Shown here in pieces: positions 9,580 to 18,338 of a stretch of 64,000 bases of DNA (position 1 is the first letter of the stretch; every line of letters begins with the position of its first letter). Under the pieces are notes generated by a model. It saw only the letters and a list, made by a program, of their open reading frames with translations, had not been told where the DNA came from and ran no database searches. This DNA comes from CAUJGP01 sp964612425 (lineage in GTDB: Bacteria; Bdellovibrionota; Bdellovibrionia; Bdellovibrionales; Bdellovibrionaceae): positions 1 to 64,000 of the forward strand of contig CAZTDX010000005.1 in assembly GCA_964612425.1 (NCBI GenBank). The letters are read 5' to 3'. A program made the translations under genes and the position numbers.

Positions 9580-10975
9580 GATTTCCCTTAGCTCCCATTT
9601 TTTTCTGTCTCTGCTTAAACCAAAATAAATGTATAATACCTGCAACGATCATCAATGAACCTAAATATTTAATCCAACGCCCAGGGTCTTTATTCACTGA
9701 TAATATTGAGGCTGTTGGCTCACCCGTTCGAGGATCTTGCTGAAAACTCGATTGGTAAAAAGTATACCCATTATACTTCAGAGGTTCATTCATAGAAATT
9801 AAATGCTCTCCCTGCCCCGGAACTTCGACAACACTTTCATAGGCCATGGCTCGACGTGTTCCTTGATAATGTCCCACGGAGAATTTTTTTAAAAATAACT
9901 CGTCTCCAATATCCACCTGCTTTTGACCATACTTTAAAATATAAGCCCCATCGGCAGTAAAGAAACGTACAATGTCATTCATTTGCACCCATTTTTTTTG
10001 ATCTTTGTACTGCACCAAAATCGCCGACGTGGTCATGGCATTCGGTCGCTCCACAGCTTTAATATCCCAATCCCGTCGAGCCTGTGGATAATATCTTAAA
10101 ATTTTGAATTTAAAGCCCATCCAAGGAAGATCTAATTCATCACCCTCATTGATAAAACCCGTTTTAAATGGTTGAGGAGATTCTTTTTTATAGAGCGTGT
10201 ATTTTAATTTTTCTTTATGATTAGTAGATTCTAAAACAAAGGCATTTCGACCTGCAACTTCAGAGTCTTTCCCGCCACCCTGAAGAGTCCCCAAAATTAA
10301 TTTTAAAGGGCCAAACTCATTCGTCACGAGCTTTCCCTTTCGAGATTGAACCAACCACTGTAACTCATTCACCATATTATTATACAATTGAAACCGAACA
10401 GCACTTCCATCGCTTTCATTTTGGGAGGCGTGAATCTGCTCACTCACTTGCGCATAATTTATGGAATCAATGACATCAATGGTTCCATCCATGACGGGTA
10501 TTCTGATAGGCTCTACTTTTGCTGGAGTTTTTAGAAAATTGACATCGCGGTGAAGAAGATCTGTGTAACGACTCCCATCAAATGTGGAATAGGCACTCAA
10601 TTGTTTTTCACTGAGGGTGACCATTCTCGATCGGGTCCCGATTTCAAAATACATACTGCCATCAATACCCATTTTCTGAGTAATAAGACCGCCCGTAAGC
10701 AATATAATAATTCCTATGTGGGCTAGAACAAAACCCGTGTGGCGAACTCTCCAGGGCCATCGATCCACCATCACCGCCGTCAAGTTGATGGTTAGCAATG
10801 TTAATACAATGTACATCCAAGGACTTTGATAAACTAACGCTGTGGCTGTTTCGGTGTCATATTTTGCTTCAAAAATTGTTCCAACGGCCGCAACTGCAGC
10901 AAGGGAAAGAATAATTATTACTGCCAAATTTAAAGAAGCCAAATACTTCAGGAGAGATTTATTTTTGTTTTTCAT
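9569..10975 (-). CDS. resB: ResB-family cytochrome c biogenesis protein
   Basis: Partner of CcsA in system II cytochrome c maturation. Three membrane spans lie in the first 105 residues, including the family's LASLNLAVIIIL start and a VDRWPWRVRHTGFVLAHIG segment. A large periplasmic domain follows, then a last span near residues 437-455 and a basic tail. The order resB then ccsA with overlapping ends indicates one operon and translational coupling. The thiol-reducing partners (CcsX/ResA, CcdA) are not in this window. Together with ctaA, the locus points to an aerobic respiratory chain with c-type cytochromes. Confidence 0.9.
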   Translation of the reverse strand: MKNKNKSLLKYLASLNLAVIIILSLAAVAAVGTIFEAKYDTETATALVYQSPWMYIVLTLLTINLTAVMVDRWPWRVRHTGFVLAHIGIIILLTGGLITQKMGIDGSMYFEIGTRSRMVTLSEKQLSAYSTFDGSRYTDLLHRDVNFLKTPAKVEPIRIPVMDGTIDVIDSINYAQVSEQIHASQNESDGSAVRFQLYNNMVNELQWLVQSRKGKLVTNEFGPLKLILGTLQGGGKDSEVAGRNAFVLESTNHKEKLKYTLYKKESPQPFKTGFINEGDELDLPWMGFKFKILRYYPQARRDWDIKAVERPNAMTTSAILVQYKDQKKWVQMNDIVRFFTADGAYILKYGQKQVDIGDELFLKKFSVGHYQGTRRAMAYESVVEVPGQGEHLISMNEPLKYNGYTFYQSSFQQDPRTGEPTASILSVNKDPGRWIKYLGSLMIVAGIIHLFWFKQRQKKMGAKGNHEN

Positions 10976-11168
10976 GTTGGGCCCACTTTAATTCAGAGTC
11001 GATAAGAAATACAGCCAAATAATGTCCCTCCTTGTAGAAAAAATACAAAAAGTGGATTTCTACTAATAAAAATTGCTATTATTGAAGGCTAAATTTATAA
11101 TATATGGGCACTTTTTAATTAAATTAAATTACAAACAACATATTATTGAAAACAAATGGAGTCTAAAA

Positions 11169-11819
11169 ATGCTTCGCCTATTTCCCATGATCAAAGACAA
11201 AAAACATATCATCTTTGATTACAATGGAACGATTCTCTACGATACACATATTTGCGTTGAAATTCTGAATGAACTCCTTCAATCTCATCAACTTCCAGCC
11301 ATCACCGAGAGTTTTTACCGCGAAATATTTCATTTTCCCATAGCTAGTTTTTACACTCAAATTGGCTTTGATTTTAAAAAAGAAAATTTTGATCAGCTCG
11401 GCAAACGATACATGAAAATTTACCTCAGCAATATCCATCGCTGCAAAGTCTACAACGGAATGCGAGCGTTGTTAGAGCAGCTAAAACAATCCTCAGCTAA
11501 AGTTTCTATTTTAACGGCCCTGAACCATGAGGCCCTTCACGAACAGCTCAAGTTATTTAATTTAGATCATTATTTTGATGCGGCCTTTGGGCTTGCTGAT
11601 CACCACGCCCTAAGTAAGATCCAGCGTGGCCACGAATTGATGACCCATGTCGGCGTTCCTCCTAATGAAACTTTAATTATTGGTGATACAGACCATGATC
11701 TCGAAGTAGCCCAATCCCTTGGGATAGAGGCCATTCTTCTTGCTGATGGTCACCAGGATGAGGCGCGGCTCCGCAGCAAAAAAGCCACAGTTATTAATCT
11801 CGAACGAGTGACGGAATAG
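11169..11819 (+). CDS. HAD-superfamily phosphatase (phosphoglycolate phosphatase-like)
   Basis: Cytoplasmic hydrolase of about 216 residues. Motif I is IIFDYNGTIL (nucleophile Asp in D-x-N-G-T, where D-x-D-G-T is commoner), followed by a helical cap, motif II in the ILTALN strand, and motif IV in IIGDTDHDLEVA. The layout matches Gph-like phosphatases. The ATG at 11169 is chosen because GGAG lies 9 bases before it; the in-frame extension upstream to 11073 lacks a site and looks non-coding. The substrate cannot be told from the sequence. The gene stands alone, followed by a small secreted protein gene on the same strand. Confidence 0.8.
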   Translation: MLRLFPMIKDKKHIIFDYNGTILYDTHICVEILNELLQSHQLPAITESFYREIFHFPIASFYTQIGFDFKKENFDQLGKRYMKIYLSNIHRCKVYNGMRALLEQLKQSSAKVSILTALNHEALHEQLKLFNLDHYFDAAFGLADHHALSKIQRGHELMTHVGVPPNETLIIGDTDHDLEVAQSLGIEAILLADGHQDEARLRSKKATVINLERVTE

Positions 11820-11894
11820 AATAGATTTTTTTAACGACATTCTATTGGGTTTGGACTAGCCCCAGAATAAAACTTATGTCATTTTAAAGTTGAA

Positions 11895-12392
11895 ATGAAA
11901 AAAGCAAACTTGTCTTTATTGACTCTTTTATTTGTACTCGGTCATTCCATTCTTGGAAGCGCTGCGGATCAACCTCCAGCAACGTCTCCCATAACAACCT
12001 CCGATATTTACTGCCAACATCTTCAAGAAATGCAAGCTCGTACGCTGAGAGAAAAAAAAGAGCCAGGTCCATTAGAATCAATTTTTAATTTCGTCAATGC
12101 ACTCACTAAAAAAGTTTCCCTGGAAGATATAGAAAAGCAAGCCTTAGAAAAGAAAATGACTTTTGAAGAGTTTCAAAAATGGGCGCAAGAAACCCACTCA
12201 CTTCCAGTGAAAGATCATTTCAAGGCCCAATATCTTGCCGATTATATTAAACACGTTTGCGGAGAAATTACTTTTTCTGCGACCTTCTCCGACAAACCTG
12301 ATCCTGAAGTCTCCGCAACCGCAGATAAAAAATTTGACCCTACAGGGCACCCCTACGCCGACGAGCTTTTAAAAGAGAAAGACAAAAAATAG
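11895..12392 (+). CDS. Small secreted protein of unknown function
   Basis: 165 residues with a clear signal peptide (MKKANLSLLTLLFVLGHSIL, likely cleaved near GSAAD). The mature part is charged and mostly helical by composition, has two Cys (one early, one in HVCGEI), and ends in a Lys-rich tail. No family was recognised. The signal peptide, codon use like its neighbours and a position after the HAD gene on the same strand support a real gene, although the ribosome binding site is weak. Confidence 0.65.
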   Translation: MKKANLSLLTLLFVLGHSILGSAADQPPATSPITTSDIYCQHLQEMQARTLREKKEPGPLESIFNFVNALTKKVSLEDIEKQALEKKMTFEEFQKWAQETHSLPVKDHFKAQYLADYIKHVCGEITFSATFSDKPDPEVSATADKKFDPTGHPYADELLKEKDKK

Positions 12393-12414
12393 CGGGTATT
12401 TTAGCAATACATCC

Positions 12415-12485
12415 CTATTCTGACCTAAGCGCATCAATAGGATTTAAGCGAGAGGCTTTTTGCGCCGGATAGACTCCAGAAATGA
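12415..12485 (-). pseudogene. Remnant of a macB 3' end
   Basis: Read on the minus strand these 71 bases encode SGVYPAQKASRLNPIDALRSE and a stop, the same C-terminus as the intact macB at 13850-15829. DNA identity to 13850-13920 is 65 of 71. Five of the six differences are synonymous, so the fragment comes from a once-functional paralogue rather than a fresh duplication. Similarity stops upstream of the fragment, and the AAA ATPase gene begins within about 50 bases. Confidence 0.8.
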
Positions 12486-12536
12486 GATCTATTGGTAAAT
12501 CAATCTAAACCAATTGAATCGCCTTCATTTTCTTAT

Positions 12537-13685
12537 TTAAAAGATTTTGTTAGACCATAGTTTTTCTAGAAAACTTTTCCAATGGAGAATATTTATATTA
12601 TCATCAATTCGATTAATAGGGTCGTTGGTAATTATATAAAAAGAGCTTATAATTTTTTCCTCTCTTATTGCTTTTAACCCCTTTAAGTGATTAGAACTTA
12701 CTTTACCTGTCGACTTCACCTCAATGGCAATTTCATTACCCACAACAAAGTCAACTTCTTGTTTATTGACACTCCTCCAATAACAAATCTTTTTATTCTT
12801 TTGCTTATAAGAATTATAGGCCCTTATTTCAGACAAAATAAAAGTTTCAAAAAGCCTTCCCCAGCGATCTGAATGAGGATCTAACTGATGAACACCCAAT
12901 AATGCATTTTGTACTCCAGGATCAAATATGTAAAATTTTGCAGTTTGAATAGCTTTTCGCTTTTTAGATTCAATCCATGGTTCTAATAAATATCCAATTA
13001 AGGTATCTTCTAAAATTTGAAAATATTCTCGAACTGTCGATTGGGGCACTCCAGAATCACTTGAAATATTTGAAAACTGAACCATTTCGCCAGAGTGAAG
13101 TGCCGCAACTTTTAAAAATCGTTGGTATGGTCCAAGGCTTCTTAAATTAGACTCAAGCCTAATTTCCTGTTCTAAATAAGTGTTAATATAATCATCTAAT
13201 AATACAAACGGATGTTTACTATTGTATACATTAGGAAGACCTCCAACTAAAAGATATTTTTTAAGATTAAAATTTGGAATTTCAATAAAACTAAGTGGCA
13301 TAAAATAAACTATGCCGGCTCTACCACCAAGTAAATTAGCGTGACTGCGCTTCACTTTTCTAGCACTTGAGCCAGTAAGTATAAATCGGATTTTACGGTC
13401 TTCAATGAGTCTATGAACTTCATCAAGAAGTTCTAGTGCTTTTTGTATTTCATCGATGATACAAATCTTTGATGATTCGCCATCTATTATTTGCTCCAGC
13501 AATTCAGGGGTCTCCTTAAGTCTTATAAGAAGACTACCTTTTAATAAATTGATGTAACAAACATTTTTCTTTAGAGTTTCTTTAATTAAAAAAGATTTAC
13601 CCGTTGAGCGAGGTCCAAATAAAAAATAATTTTTCATTTTTAAAATTGCATAAAGATCAAGTTTTCGATTAAATTTTGTGGACAT
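12537..13685 (-). CDS. AAA ATPase with winged-helix and PD-(D/E)xK-like C-terminus (DUF4143 type)
   Basis: About 382 residues. Walker A is GPRSTGKS (residues 23-30) and Walker B is ICIIDEIQK, followed by the sensor-like FILTGSSARK. A middle segment (FSNISSDSGVPQSTVREYF) looks like a winged helix. The C-terminus carries EVDF and IEVK (about residues 311-323), the D...ExK pattern of PD-(D/E)xK nuclease-like domains. The ATG at 13685 follows GAGGAG; a longer frame from 13724 lacks support. The role of the family is poorly known. The gene lies between intact macB and a macB tail remnant, with an inverted-repeat region upstream, which suggests it arrived as a small cassette. A second ATPase of similar architecture lies at 27860. 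Confidence 0.85.
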   Translation of the reverse strand: MSTKFNRKLDLYAILKMKNYFLFGPRSTGKSFLIKETLKKNVCYINLLKGSLLIRLKETPELLEQIIDGESSKICIIDEIQKALELLDEVHRLIEDRKIRFILTGSSARKVKRSHANLLGGRAGIVYFMPLSFIEIPNFNLKKYLLVGGLPNVYNSKHPFVLLDDYINTYLEQEIRLESNLRSLGPYQRFLKVAALHSGEMVQFSNISSDSGVPQSTVREYFQILEDTLIGYLLEPWIESKKRKAIQTAKFYIFDPGVQNALLGVHQLDPHSDRWGRLFETFILSEIRAYNSYKQKNKKICYWRSVNKQEVDFVVGNEIAIEVKSTGKVSSNHLKGLKAIREEKIISSFYIITNDPINRIDDNINILHWKSFLEKLWSNKIF

Positions 13686-13725
13686 CCTCAACTCTCCTCT
13701 TTGAGACAGGGTAAAGTTTTTCACC

Positions 13726-13803
13726 TAAAAAGTCAACTAATAGCATTATAAATACTATTAGTAAATATTATTAGCGGATATACTACTAATAGTTGACTTT
13801 TTA
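13726..13803. promoter_or_regulatory. Inverted-repeat control region upstream of the DUF4143 ATPase
   Basis: A perfect 14-bp inverted repeat, taaaaagtcaacta at 13726-13739 and its complement at 13790-13803, encloses a 50-bp AT-rich spacer. Inside are ctattagta (13755-13763) and its complement tactaatag (13784-13792), with actaatag again in the left arm (13736-13743). The half-site attagcggata (13770-13780) is identical to the one in the palindromes upstream of the second ATPase at 27860. This is a candidate operator or promoter region; it could also be the edge of an inserted element. Confidence 0.6.
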
Positions 13804-13849
13804 TCCGACTCCGAAAACGTTGCTATTTAGGGATAATGACAAATAAAAA

Positions 13850-15829
13850 CTATTCAGACCTAAGTGCATCAATAGGATTTAGACGAGAGGCTTTTTGAGC
13901 CGGATAGACTCCAAAAATGATTCCAATCATCGCTGAAAAAATGAATGATACAAGAACAGAATTCAACGAAACCGATGTGGCCCAACCAATCACTGCGGAA
14001 AGTGAGATGGTTATTAGCCAACCTAAAAAAATTCCAAAACTTCCACCCACAACACTCACTACCACGGACTCAGATAAAAATTGCGCCAAAATATCCTGGG
14101 CGCGAGCCCCCAGTGCTTTTCTCAAGCCTATTTCTCGTGTACGCTCCGTTACGGAGACGAGCATGATATTCATAATTCCAATACCACCCACCAAAAGTGA
14201 AATTGCTGCAATGGTCGAAAGAAGGAGCGACATCGTTTGACTGCTTTGCTGTAATGCGGATTGAATATCCGCCATATTTCGAATTTGAAAAGCCTCTTCT
14301 TGCTGAGACTGCGGAATTTTATGTTGCGTAGTTAATACATTACCAATAGACAATTGCGTGTTGTCCATATTCTCGGGATTATTAACCTCGGCCTCAATTA
14401 AATCCAAGTTTTCTCGACCGAGCAAGCGATGCATGGCTGTGGACAACGGAATTATTATTACATCATCTTGATCACGCCAACCACTAGCTCCTTTTTCAGG
14501 TAACACTCCAATGATTTGAAAATTCACTTTGTTGATTTTAATCATTTCACCGATGGGAATTTTTGAGCCAAATAATTCTCGCACAATGGTGGCCCCAACA
14601 ACGGCCAGGCGCTGTCTTACGGCATTCTCATCTTCATTAAAAAACCTCCCAATAGGTGGAACCGAATTATGCATTTCAGCCCATGCCGCAGAGGTCCCTT
14701 GAACTTGGGTGTTCCAATTTTTAGCATTCGCAGTCACTTGCGCACGGCCACTCACTTGGCCTGATACATTTTTTAAACTATTGATCCGACTTTTTAAAAT
14801 GCCAATATCATTATAAGATAAGCGATTGGCAGCACCCCCCTCTTGGGTAACTCCAGCCACTCGAACTGATCCGGGACGAATCATTAATAAGTTAGACCCT
14901 AATGATGACAGTTGCTCTTCAATAGCATTTTGGGCGCCACGACCTACTGCAAGCATCGCTACAACCGCTGCCACACCAATAAGAATCCCCAACATGGATA
15001 ACCCAGTTCGAACTTTATTGGCCATGAGAGTTTTGAAACCTTGCTTAAAATAATCAAGAGAGTCGTAAAAGGGATTGGAATGTAAAGTGGAAGAGGACGA
15101 CTCAACACCCATGTCAGACTTCAAAGGAGCAGTATTTTTTCTTTTTAAGAAAGTATTTTCTTTGATTCGCTCATCAGACACAATCAAGCCATCACGCATA
15201 CGAATTAATCGGTGCGCTTGATGACCTATTTCTTCCTCGTGAGTTACGATCACAATAGTAATCCCAGACTGATTGAGGTCCTTTAATATTTTCATGATCT
15301 CTTTTTCACTCACGGAATCTAAATTACCAGTGGGTTCGTCCGCTAAAATCATTTGCGGAGAGTTAACTAAAGAGCGCGCAATAGCCACTCGTTGTTGTTG
15401 ACCACCTGATAGTTCGTTAGGTCGATGAGTGGCACGATCGGAAAGCCCCACCAATTTCAAAAGCTCCAGTGCTCGTTCTAGCCCCTGGCTCAACTTTGAA
15501 TACAAAAGAGGAAGTCCCACATTTTCAACGGCGGACATTCTGGGTAATAAATTAAATTGCTGAAAGATAAATCCAATTTCTTTTCGTCGAAGGATGGCTA
15601 AATCATTTTCATTCATTTGGGCAGTTTCAATTTGATTAAACTGATAAGATCCAGAACTAGGAACATCCAATAACCCCAAAATGTTCATTAAGGTCGACTT
15701 ACCAGATCCTGAGGGTCCCATGATCGCCACAAAATCACCATCTTCAATCACTAAATCAATCCCCTTTAGTACGTCTAATGTTAGAGTCCCCATTTTATAG
15801 GATTTTGTGATGTTTTTAATTGAAATCAT
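13850..15829 (-). CDS. macB: MacB-type ABC transporter, ATPase-permease fusion
   Basis: 659 residues. The N-terminal ABC domain has Walker A GPSGSGKST (near residue 38), signature LSGGQQQRVAIARSL and Walker B MILADEPTGNLD. A linker leads to one membrane span near residue 275, a large periplasmic domain, and three C-terminal spans (starting MSLLLSTIAAISLLVGGIGIMNI), the MacB/type VII layout. It acts as a mechanotransmitter driving efflux or secretion through MacA and a TolC-like channel. It is the last gene of the operon at 13850-18103, six bases after macA. The substrate (macrolide, peptide, lipid or toxin) cannot be told. Its last 71 bases are duplicated at 12415-12485. Confidence 0.92.
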   Translation of the reverse strand: MISIKNITKSYKMGTLTLDVLKGIDLVIEDGDFVAIMGPSGSGKSTLMNILGLLDVPSSGSYQFNQIETAQMNENDLAILRRKEIGFIFQQFNLLPRMSAVENVGLPLLYSKLSQGLERALELLKLVGLSDRATHRPNELSGGQQQRVAIARSLVNSPQMILADEPTGNLDSVSEKEIMKILKDLNQSGITIVIVTHEEEIGHQAHRLIRMRDGLIVSDERIKENTFLKRKNTAPLKSDMGVESSSSTLHSNPFYDSLDYFKQGFKTLMANKVRTGLSMLGILIGVAAVVAMLAVGRGAQNAIEEQLSSLGSNLLMIRPGSVRVAGVTQEGGAANRLSYNDIGILKSRINSLKNVSGQVSGRAQVTANAKNWNTQVQGTSAAWAEMHNSVPPIGRFFNEDENAVRQRLAVVGATIVRELFGSKIPIGEMIKINKVNFQIIGVLPEKGASGWRDQDDVIIIPLSTAMHRLLGRENLDLIEAEVNNPENMDNTQLSIGNVLTTQHKIPQSQQEEAFQIRNMADIQSALQQSSQTMSLLLSTIAAISLLVGGIGIMNIMLVSVTERTREIGLRKALGARAQDILAQFLSESVVVSVVGGSFGIFLGWLITISLSAVIGWATSVSLNSVLVSFIFSAMIGIIFGVYPAQKASRLNPIDALRSE

Positions 15830-15834
15830 AAATT

Positions 15835-16836
15835 TTATTTACCACTAGGAGCGCCACCATTTGCACTTCCTCGTCTATTGGAAGCGCCACCTCCCCCAAA
15901 TGGAGAAAAGGGATTACTATTATTTTTATCTTTTTTATTAATCATAAGTACTACGACATCATCTAACTCTAGTCCGGAAAGAACTTCGGTCACCTTACCA
16001 TCACTAATTCCTAGTTTAAGATCTTTGCTTTGATTTTTATTTTCTTTCATTACCATGGCGACCGGCTTTCCGTTCTCGTAACGGATAAACTCGTTGGGAA
16101 TTAATAATAAGTTTTCTTTCGTTGCACCGATAAAGGTTACATTGGCGGTCATTCCACTTCGCATATAATCAATGGTCTCTAGAGGTAGAACATCGATGAC
16201 ATAGGTTGTAACATTGTTGACTGTTTTAGCTTCAAAAGCAATTTGATCAACAAAGGCTTCTAGAATTTTGTCAGGGTATGCATCTAAGGTGACTTCTGCT
16301 TTTTGTTTTAAGTGAATTTGAGCTAAGTCTGTCTCATCCACTTGAGCTTTTACAGTCAAGCGATCGGACATCACTAAAACAGCATCACTGGTCGTGAAGG
16401 TTTGGCCAGGCTCAACATTTCGTTGAATGATCGTGCCGGAAATAGGGGCCAGCAAAGGAGTTGGCTTATAGAGCTCCTCCCATTTTTGCACCTCCCCTCC
16501 TCCCTGAGAGCGAGCGGCATCCAATAAGGCTGCTCGCTCTGTAGAACTCATCCATGCGAGGATTTGACCTTTTTTTACTTTATCACCCTCACTCACTAAA
16601 ACACGATCAACGCGTCCTGAAATAGGAGATTTTATTTGTAATCGATTTTCTGGTTGGACCGTTCCCGTCGAAATAATTTTTATGGTGATACTTCCTTTGT
16701 TGATTTTGCTTTTTAGAAACTCTTGGGAATTGGTCTTGTTACGAAGAAAAAAATAAGCAATTACTACAATAACAACAGCAATAACGGCCACTATTACAGG
16801 CATTGATTTCAATTTATTCGTACTGATTACTTTCAT
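15835..16836 (-). CDS. macA: MacA-type periplasmic adaptor (HlyD family)
   Basis: 333 residues with an N-terminal membrane anchor (PVIVAVIAVVIVVIAYFFL). A split lipoyl/barrel-sandwich domain follows (GRVDRVLVSEGDKVKKGQ and LLAPISGTIIQRNVEPG), then a beta-barrel domain (VKAQVDETDLAQIHLKQ) and a membrane-proximal domain. The helical hairpin between the lipoyl halves is very short (about 30 residues), shorter than in Escherichia coli MacA. The C-terminus is a Gly/Ser/Asn-rich tail with GGGG. It links MacB to the outer-membrane channel. Its start overlaps the end of the tolC-like gene by 23 bases. Confidence 0.9.
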   Translation of the reverse strand: MKVISTNKLKSMPVIVAVIAVVIVVIAYFFLRNKTNSQEFLKSKINKGSITIKIISTGTVQPENRLQIKSPISGRVDRVLVSEGDKVKKGQILAWMSSTERAALLDAARSQGGGEVQKWEELYKPTPLLAPISGTIIQRNVEPGQTFTTSDAVLVMSDRLTVKAQVDETDLAQIHLKQKAEVTLDAYPDKILEAFVDQIAFEAKTVNNVTTYVIDVLPLETIDYMRSGMTANVTFIGATKENLLLIPNEFIRYENGKPVAMVMKENKNQSKDLKLGISDGKVTEVLSGLELDDVVVLMINKKDKNNSNPFSPFGGGGASNRRGSANGGAPSGK

Positions 16837-18103
16837 TAAAAACTCCTAAGCCCTGAGATTGCTGCCATTGAGCCAGTTTGATGATTTTGTCTCTTTGACT
16901 CGCTAACGATGTTTTTTGTTTTAAAATTAAATCATTTTCAATGAGATCCCAATCATCAAAAGACATTAATCCATTTTTATATTTACTTCTCGCAATTTGC
17001 GCTCTGACTTCTGACGCTTTTAAAAAACTTAAATCGACTTTTTCTTTTTGTTGCGCTTCTAAATAACTATTGTGGGCACTTTTGATATTGATCAAAACGC
17101 TACGTCGTTTATTTTTTACTTCGCTTTCTGCCGATAAATATTTTGCATAACTTGACTTGGTCGAGTAATAATCCCGACCCCCATCAAATAAAGGAATATT
17201 TAAACTCAAGCCAACAGACCAATGATAGGGCTCAGGGAAAAACTTTGTATCGGTATATCCATAATTACCCGTTAACTCTAAACTTGGATAAAAGTTCGAT
17301 TGCTCCATTTTATAATTTAAATAAGAACTCTTCATTTGAGCTTCTTGCATTCTAACTTCTGGGTGCTGTTCAACAATTTTTTCAAAGTCTATATTGGAAG
17401 CCACTTGATAGTTTTCAATTTCATTTTTATAGATTGCATCTGGTTGAACCTCTACATCTTCAAGAGGCGATAACCCCAGGATTCTTTTTAATTCATCCAG
17501 GGCAATATCTTTATTGTGCTGAGCTTGCAGTTCGTCATATTGAGATTGCTCAACGTAAGACTCCGAAAGAAGTACGGAGCCTTTATTTTCTCTTCCACTT
17601 TGAAATTGTAATTGCACATTATCAAAATTATCCCGTCTTCGCTTTAAAATACTCTCCGTTAATATTTTATATTTTTTTGCATAGAGAACAGTGACAAAGG
17701 TTTGAATTAACTCACTGCTCAACAAAGATTTTGTGTTTTGAAAACTGGCTTCTGCAAGATTTAATTTTTTTTGAGCGTCTTCCACTCTATAAGTATCAAT
17801 AAATCCGGCAAAAATATTTTGATTCAAATTAAGCTGAGCACCGTAAGATCTTGACCAGTCACCTCTTTGAAAATCGGATTCCGTGGTCACGAGAGAACCT
17901 GAAATTTTAGGAAAATAACCACTGTACGATTTTTTTAAGTCGGCCCTGACTGAGCTGAGGTTTTGCTGAGCACTTTGAACTTCTTCGTTATTTTCTTGAA
18001 ATTTTCTTACAACGTCTTTCCATTGCAAGCTTGTAATAGAAAAAGATTGATTATTAAAACAAAGGAGAAATAAATAAAAAAAGATTATTTTCTTTAAGCT
18101 CAT
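16814..18103 (-). CDS. TolC-family outer-membrane efflux protein
   Basis: 429 residues with a signal peptide (KKIIFFYLFLLCFNNQSFS) and two outer-membrane-factor repeats rich in long amphipathic helices. Typical family stretches are YGAQLNLNQNIFAGF in the first half and WSVGLSLNIPLFDGGRDYYS in the second, each a beta-strand region followed by helices. It forms the trimeric outer-membrane duct for the MacA-MacB complex and is the first gene of the operon. A 235-bp intergenic region separates it from the divergent Cys-rich lipoprotein gene. Confidence 0.88.
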   Translation of the reverse strand: MSLKKIIFFYLFLLCFNNQSFSITSLQWKDVVRKFQENNEEVQSAQQNLSSVRADLKKSYSGYFPKISGSLVTTESDFQRGDWSRSYGAQLNLNQNIFAGFIDTYRVEDAQKKLNLAEASFQNTKSLLSSELIQTFVTVLYAKKYKILTESILKRRRDNFDNVQLQFQSGRENKGSVLLSESYVEQSQYDELQAQHNKDIALDELKRILGLSPLEDVEVQPDAIYKNEIENYQVASNIDFEKIVEQHPEVRMQEAQMKSSYLNYKMEQSNFYPSLELTGNYGYTDTKFFPEPYHWSVGLSLNIPLFDGGRDYYSTKSSYAKYLSAESEVKNKRRSVLINIKSAHNSYLEAQQKEKVDLSFLKASEVRAQIARSKYKNGLMSFDDWDLIENDLILKQKTSLASQRDKIIKLAQWQQSQGLGVFNESNQYE

Positions 18104-18237
18104 GGTAGTTTAAAAATTATTAACTCTTTCAAAGATTCTGGCTATTTAATTTCTCAACTACTGGCGTTATGGGGTTGAGAATAATAACCTCAATTTTATT
18201 TTCTTAATCAACGAATAGCAAATTGGCACTTATGGTG

Positions 18238-18253
18238 TGGCACAGTTTTTGCC
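18238..18253 (+). promoter_or_regulatory. Sigma-54 promoter upstream of the Cys-rich lipoprotein gene
   Basis: TGGCACAGTTTTTGCC matches the sigma-54 -24/-12 pattern (TGGCAC, five bases, TTGC), with the invariant GG and GC separated by exactly 10 bases. It lies about 85 bases before the start codon at 18339 and on the same strand, leaving a leader of about 70 bases. Transcription would require an enhancer-binding activator; none is encoded nearby. Confidence 0.75.
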
Positions 18254-18338
18254 AGAGCAAATAAGCCGCGACAAAGCGACACCAGTTTTTTAAAAACAGG
18301 TTGCTGAGCTGACACTAAAGATAATTAGGGGGAAATTC

